Positions 7,166-10,067 of a DNA stretch of 10,067 bases are shown one piece after another; within the stretch, counting starts at the first letter, position 1; each line of letters begins with the position of its first letter. The position numbers and the translations under genes are program-made. Source of the DNA: Phoronis pallida (taxonomy: Eukaryota; Phoronida; Phoronidae); the NCBI GenBank assembly GCA_028565715.1, contig JAOXYC010254009.1, forward strand, positions 1 through 10,067, given 5' to 3'. Under the pieces are notes generated by a model, which was not told where the DNA came from, made no database searches, and saw only the letters and a list, made by a program, of their open reading frames with translations.

Positions 7166-7661
7166 CAGGCAGAAACAATACTCATTGTGTAAGCGTGGTC
7201 CCCAGTACCGGATGTCACATGAAATCACAATGTGAATAGTTTCACGGGCATGTCCAATCCCTATCATCAGTTATCAGACCGAGGTTTGACTGCAAAATGT
7301 CAAAATCATTTAAAAATAAATCACGAGACGCATTTTGTTGCATACAAAATTGAGTTGCATTGTTTTGCCAGGGACACCGTACATCCACATGTCCACTAGG
7401 ATTTTCAGAAAAACGTCCGACGATCACTGTGTAGCGTAAAAACTATAGTTTCAACAGGGAGAGAATCCATATGTCCTGATTGTTTCTTTTAATTCATTTC
7501 AAATTGACACATACGAGTTACGTGTAAAATATTTTTCCATTACAATTTGAGAGAATATCAAGCGTAACGATATCCGTAATTGATTTGCCAAGTTTTGCTT
7601 CAAATTCGTTTTTATGTTTTGAATATCGAGCCTCAACGTTTGGAACGCTTTTTATGCACAC
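7166..7661. other. Unassigned sequence with an unrecognised minus-strand reading frame
   Basis: About 500 bases. A minus-strand frame at 7242-7427 (61 codons, including VDVRCPWQNNATQFC) is open, but it has no recognised motif or clear splice borders, so I leave it as unassigned. Confidence 0.35.
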
Positions 7662-7742
7662 CCGGTAATTTTTTAATACGTTTTTGAAGAAATAACATTG
7701 TATTAATACACGTATAATACATTTGACCGTGTGTGTTTGCAC
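7518..7742 (-). other. Unrecognised open frame, 74 codons, doubtful
   Basis: Open minus-strand frame whose middle part (VEARYSKHKNEFEAKLGKS, then ITDIVTLDILSN) reads like ordinary protein, with charged helix-like composition. Its first third lies within the dispersed repeat 7662-7755, which is not coding in its other copy. No start context, splice site or family supports a gene. It may be a fragment of a transposon protein. Confidence 0.25.
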
Positions 7743-7755
7743 GATTTATATTTGG
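7662..7755. repeat. Dispersed repeat, copy 2 (right of the CR1-like element)
   Basis: Partner of 5777-5848: CCGGTAATTTTT, TGAAGAAATAACATTG and CCGTGTGTGTTTGCACGA in the same order, about 20 bases longer through AT-rich insertions. The two copies bracket the CR1-like element. Confidence 0.6.
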
Positions 7756-7826
7756 TATGAAAGAACAACTAAATAAACAAATTTGTTTATTATTGTATTT
7801 CCCGGAACTTAAACCAAAACCGAAAG

Positions 7827-8085
7827 CTAATTAATACTGCAATAATGTACGGCTAAATCATTCAATCGTTTCATACGTTTACAGGTAGTTTCAACATTAA
7901 AGTAAGTGTTGATCTGTTGCGAAGGTTGATTATAAATAATTGTGTATCTGTTCCAGCAACCATTTATGATCACATCGGGTGACCTAATTTTCTCAATTGA
8001 GGAAACTGTTTTTTTGAAAAAATGGGGCATAACCCTGACCTCCTGATTACTAGCCAGGCACTCTGCCGCTGAGCCATTGAAGCCC
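7827..8085 (-). mobile_element. tRNA-Thr-derived SINE, minus strand
   Basis: The head (8085-8024) folds like a tRNA. Box A is TGGCTCAGCGG. The anticodon arm is CCTGG-CTAGTAA-TCAGG with anticodon AGT (8051-8049), as in tRNA-Thr. The box B region GGGTTATGCCC has lost the TTCGA core. It is followed by an unrelated body of about 200 bases down to roughly 7827, a layout typical of SINEs. The weak box B makes it inactive. The end of the body is uncertain, as no clear tail or target duplication was found. Confidence 0.6.
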
Positions 8086-8120
8086 GCTAGCCAAGACACG
8101 ATACATTTTTCATATATTGG

Positions 8121-8165
8121 GCATCTCGCTAGTATTCAGGCGGTCATGGGTTCGAACAGATTCAT
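8121..8165 (+). mobile_element. tRNA-like SINE head fragment, plus strand
   Basis: GCTAGTATTCAGG followed by GGTCATGGGTTCGAAC matches the anticodon arm and box B of the same tRNA type as the head at 8024-8085, but on the opposite strand and with an intact GGTTCGAAC core. The D-arm/box A is missing. It leads directly into the repeat 8168-8500, so it may be that element's head. Confidence 0.55.
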
Positions 8166-8167
8166 AA

Positions 8168-8500
8168 TCTACTATATAATCAATATATGAATACAATAAC
8201 TTTCTGAGCTTACAATTATGTATAGTATCATTTTGCGTCGTTTCCCGCTAAAGTAGCCGACCGATTTCGCTCCAAATTTAACAGTGCGTCATCTGTCCCG
8301 AGAACTCGAGAAGCAGGGGCAGTATAACTTTGGAGCCACGAGATACAGCCGTTTTTTGTGAAAACTGTTTTTTCTCCTTGCATTATTTTTCGTCATCCAT
8401 GGCTCTTTTAGTAGATTAGGACATTGTGTGCCCCAAGTGAGTATTTGCAATAACAGTATTGTGGTCACTGTAAAGCCCCTTTCTGGGAAATGAGTCAATC
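8168..8500 (+). repeat. Dispersed repeat of about 330 bp, copy 1
   Basis: Matches 9662-9965 in the same orientation. Shared landmarks in order: TCTACTATATAAT, GCTAAAGTAGCCG-CCGATTTCGCT, GCAGGGGCAGTAT, AACTGTTTTTTCTC, GCATTATTTTT, CATCCATGG, TAGTAGAT, GTGCCCC, ATGAGTCA. Together with the tRNA-like fragment just before it, it may be a SINE body. No coding potential. Confidence 0.72.
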
Positions 8501-8535
8501 AATCAGTTAAGCTTCTGAGTGAATGGTAGAGCATT

Positions 8536-8950
8536 AGCTACAGTATGGTGTCTCATTGTTGCCAAACCAAATTCACGTATTTTTAGAATTTGTTATAAAC
8601 GATTAATCTAATCAAATATTCGTTTTTTTATTTTTTTTTATTTTCTTTACTTTTATTCACGGGGAATGGGAAAAGTATGTTGTTTTGAAGTGAGAAAAAT
8701 ATTACTTTTTTTATGAGATGGTACAGTATTGTGGAGCACAACTACCACATAGTAGCAAAAGTATGGTGGCTAATTGTGGCCAAACCAAATTCACATATTT
8801 TTTTTAAATTTCTAAAAAATAGTCGATGTTTTAAATTTAAAGTATTTTAAATTTTATTTTTTTTATTTTCTTTATTTGTTTTCAAGGGGAATGGGGAAAT
8901 ATGTAGTTTTGAGATGGGGAAAAATATGACTTTTTAAATGCGATGGCCTC
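8536..8950. repeat. Tandem duplication, two copies with period about 218 bp
   Basis: Copy A (about 8536-8725) and copy B (about 8752-8950) share GTATGGTG, GCCAAACCAAATTCAC, a T-rich tract, GGGGAATGGG, GTATGTTGTTTTGA versus ATATGTAGTTTTGA, then AAAAATATNACTTTTT and ATGNGATGG. Non-coding. Confidence 0.7.
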
Positions 8951-9059
8951 ATAATCCTATTTTCTATTAACAAAAGAAACGCTTTTCATCAATTAAATGC
9001 ATGTAGTTTTATAAATTGTATTGACATTGAGCAACATCTATTTAGGAGTGTGTGTACTA

Positions 9060-9365
9060 AGAGGAGGTATGGGAATGGGAAGTTGAATGTTTCGAGTTGT
9101 GGGTATGAGGTTTTGGTTTAGGGATAAGGGTGAGGGTTTGGTAAGGGTTATGCAAGGTATAGGCTTAGGGTTGGGTGTGTTAGAGTGATTGATTTAAGCT
9201 CAGGGTTAGGGTTACAGATGTAATACATTTGGAACTTAGGGTTGGGGTTAGAGTTTGGGTAAGGTTTTGCATTACAGATTTGTAAGGGTAAGGGTTGGCT
9301 TAAGGATTAGTTTTAGGGCTAGAATTGGTTAGGGTAATAGGATTTCGGTAAGGGTTACAGTTGAA
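9060..9365 (+). repeat. Degenerate telomere-like (TTAGGG) tract
   Basis: A G-rich, T-rich stretch with at least six exact TTAGGG words (for example near 9119, 9166, 9205, 9237) among variants such as GTAAGGG, GATAAGGG and TTGGGG. The animal telomere unit is TTAGGG, so this is either an old interstitial telomeric tract or a similar GT-rich minisatellite. Confidence 0.6.
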
Positions 9366-9661
9366 GTAAGGAATGCAAGCCAGTGTCTGTTGTCACCACT
9401 TGATCCTCATATGAGGAAGTGGTTTTTGGGTAGGAAGTTGATGACCGTGTCGTGTTTTTCAAATGTTGTTCACCAAATGAACAGTGAGGATGTCAGTAAT
9501 CACATAAATAATTGGATCACTAATAATCTTCATATACCTTCGAACAATAACTGCAGTACTTACTATCTCTGTTTATGTAATGCATACCTATAGATATACG
9601 ACATGTTTAGAATTGCTACCTGTCTAATTGTTTTCCGTTCGAAAGCGCTGGTTACAGCTAG
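9366..9661. other. Unassigned spacer with one small open frame
   Basis: A plus-strand frame at 9390-9593 (67 codons, starting MSPLDPHMRKW) has no recognised motif, and its tail runs into AT-rich sequence. It lies between repeats, and no gene is called. Confidence 0.3.
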
Positions 9662-9965
9662 TCTACTATATAATACCGATTGGATTTGGCTTACACTTAT
9701 ATAAAGTATCGTTTTGTAAGGGTAGGCGCTAAAGTAGCCGGCCGATTTCGCTGACAATTTATCAGTACGTCGTCGGTTCCGAGACGCAGGGGCAGTATTA
9801 CTTAAGGGCTCCGGTGCCAAGCCGTTTTTTTGTAATAACTGTTTTTTCTCGTCGCATTATTTTTCCACATCCATGGATTCTTTAGTAGATGGGGTATTGC
9901 GTGCCCCGAACTGGTATTAATTGTGGTTTTCTGTAGCCCTACTCCAAGGAATTTATGAGTCATTC
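9662..9965 (+). repeat. Dispersed repeat of about 300 bp, copy 2
   Basis: Partner of 8168-8500, about 1494 bases further on. The sequence just upstream (CCGTTCGAAAGC near 9645) could be a worn box B, which would fit the same tRNA-like head plus body order as copy 1. Confidence 0.7.
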
Positions 9966-9994
9966 TTAGGTTGTTGTCAGTAACCTACCAGGGA

Positions 9995-10029
9995 TTTCCG
10001 AAAGAGCGCCCTGGGCGCTCTTTCGGAAA
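9995..10029. repeat. Perfect 17-bp palindrome with 1-base centre
   Basis: Arms TTTCCGAAAGAGCGCCC and GGGCGCTCTTTCGGAAA are exact reverse complements separated by a single T. A related CCCGAAAGCGC lies at 10057-10067, cut by the window edge. GC content is much higher than in the surroundings. It is possibly an end of, or insertion inside, a foldback-type element extending to the right. Confidence 0.85.
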
Positions 10030-10067
10030 ACAGCACTTTTCGAGTTGAAATATTTTCCCGAAAGCGC

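Noticed and set aside
7242-7427. Possible transposon-derived nuclease exon (VDVRCPW motif)
   Set aside because: A single short resemblance without supporting motifs or splice borders; too weak to name.
8024-8085. Functional tRNA-Thr gene
   Set aside because: Anticodon arm and box A are good, but the T-loop/box B is ruined and the acceptor stem does not pair.
7827-8099. Minus-strand open frame of 90 codons
   Set aside because: It is a read-through of the tRNA-derived SINE head and body, not a protein gene.
8289-8498. Minus-strand open frame of 69 codons
   Set aside because: Falls wholly within the dispersed repeat 8168-8500, and the other copy does not keep the frame.
9563-9820. Minus-strand open frame of 85 codons
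   Set aside because: Mostly within repeat copy 9662-9965, with no counterpart in the first copy.
8168-9965. LTR retrotransposon with the direct repeats as LTRs
   Set aside because: No coding or primer-binding site lies between, TG...CA ends are not evident, and the interior is tandem and telomere-like repeats.

Overview
This window looks like nuclear DNA of an invertebrate animal. It is AT-rich, has no operons or long open reading frames, contains spliceosomal-type exons with GT/AG borders, and is crowded with decayed eukaryotic transposons: Helitron, CR1-like and APE-type LINEs, tRNA-derived SINEs, and an inverted-repeat DNA transposon. The repeat mix would suit a mollusc, lancelet or similar marine invertebrate, but the sequence alone does not settle the phylum.

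The left half (about 145-5170) is best read as one minus-strand gene, running right to left and continuing past the left edge. I infer a possible first coding exon (5080-5170), four tiny exons of 42, 45, 42 and 45 nt (3520-3561, 3241-3285, 1375-1416, 952-996) and a 216-nt coiled-coil exon (145-360). All splice in phase 1, so each exon is a symmetric cassette, and every junction codon is Gly except the last (Glu). The tiny exons share the start pattern G-x-[F/I/V]-x-[K/R]-T or a close variant. A fifth copy (2799-2839) is broken by a one-base loss and a stop. Flanking intron sequence is duplicated with the exons, so the array grew by tandem duplication. I do not recognise the protein family.

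The introns of this gene carry a Helitron 3' end at the left edge (1-77), an 835-bp inverted-repeat element with a 6-bp target duplication (1691-2525), and a LINE copy whose 5' part is inverted against its 3' part (3711 to about 4866), as twin priming would produce.

The right half (5171-10067) contains no gene I can support. It holds a broken CR1-like LINE with an ATTT-type tail (5995-7165), two tRNA-Thr-like SINE heads placed head to head (about 8024-8160), a pair of roughly 300-330 bp direct repeats (8168-8500 and 9662-9965), a 218-bp-period tandem duplication (8536-8950), a degenerate TTAGGG-like tract (9060-9365), and a 17-bp perfect palindrome near the right edge (9995-10029). No rRNA gene, CRISPR array or intact tRNA gene was seen.
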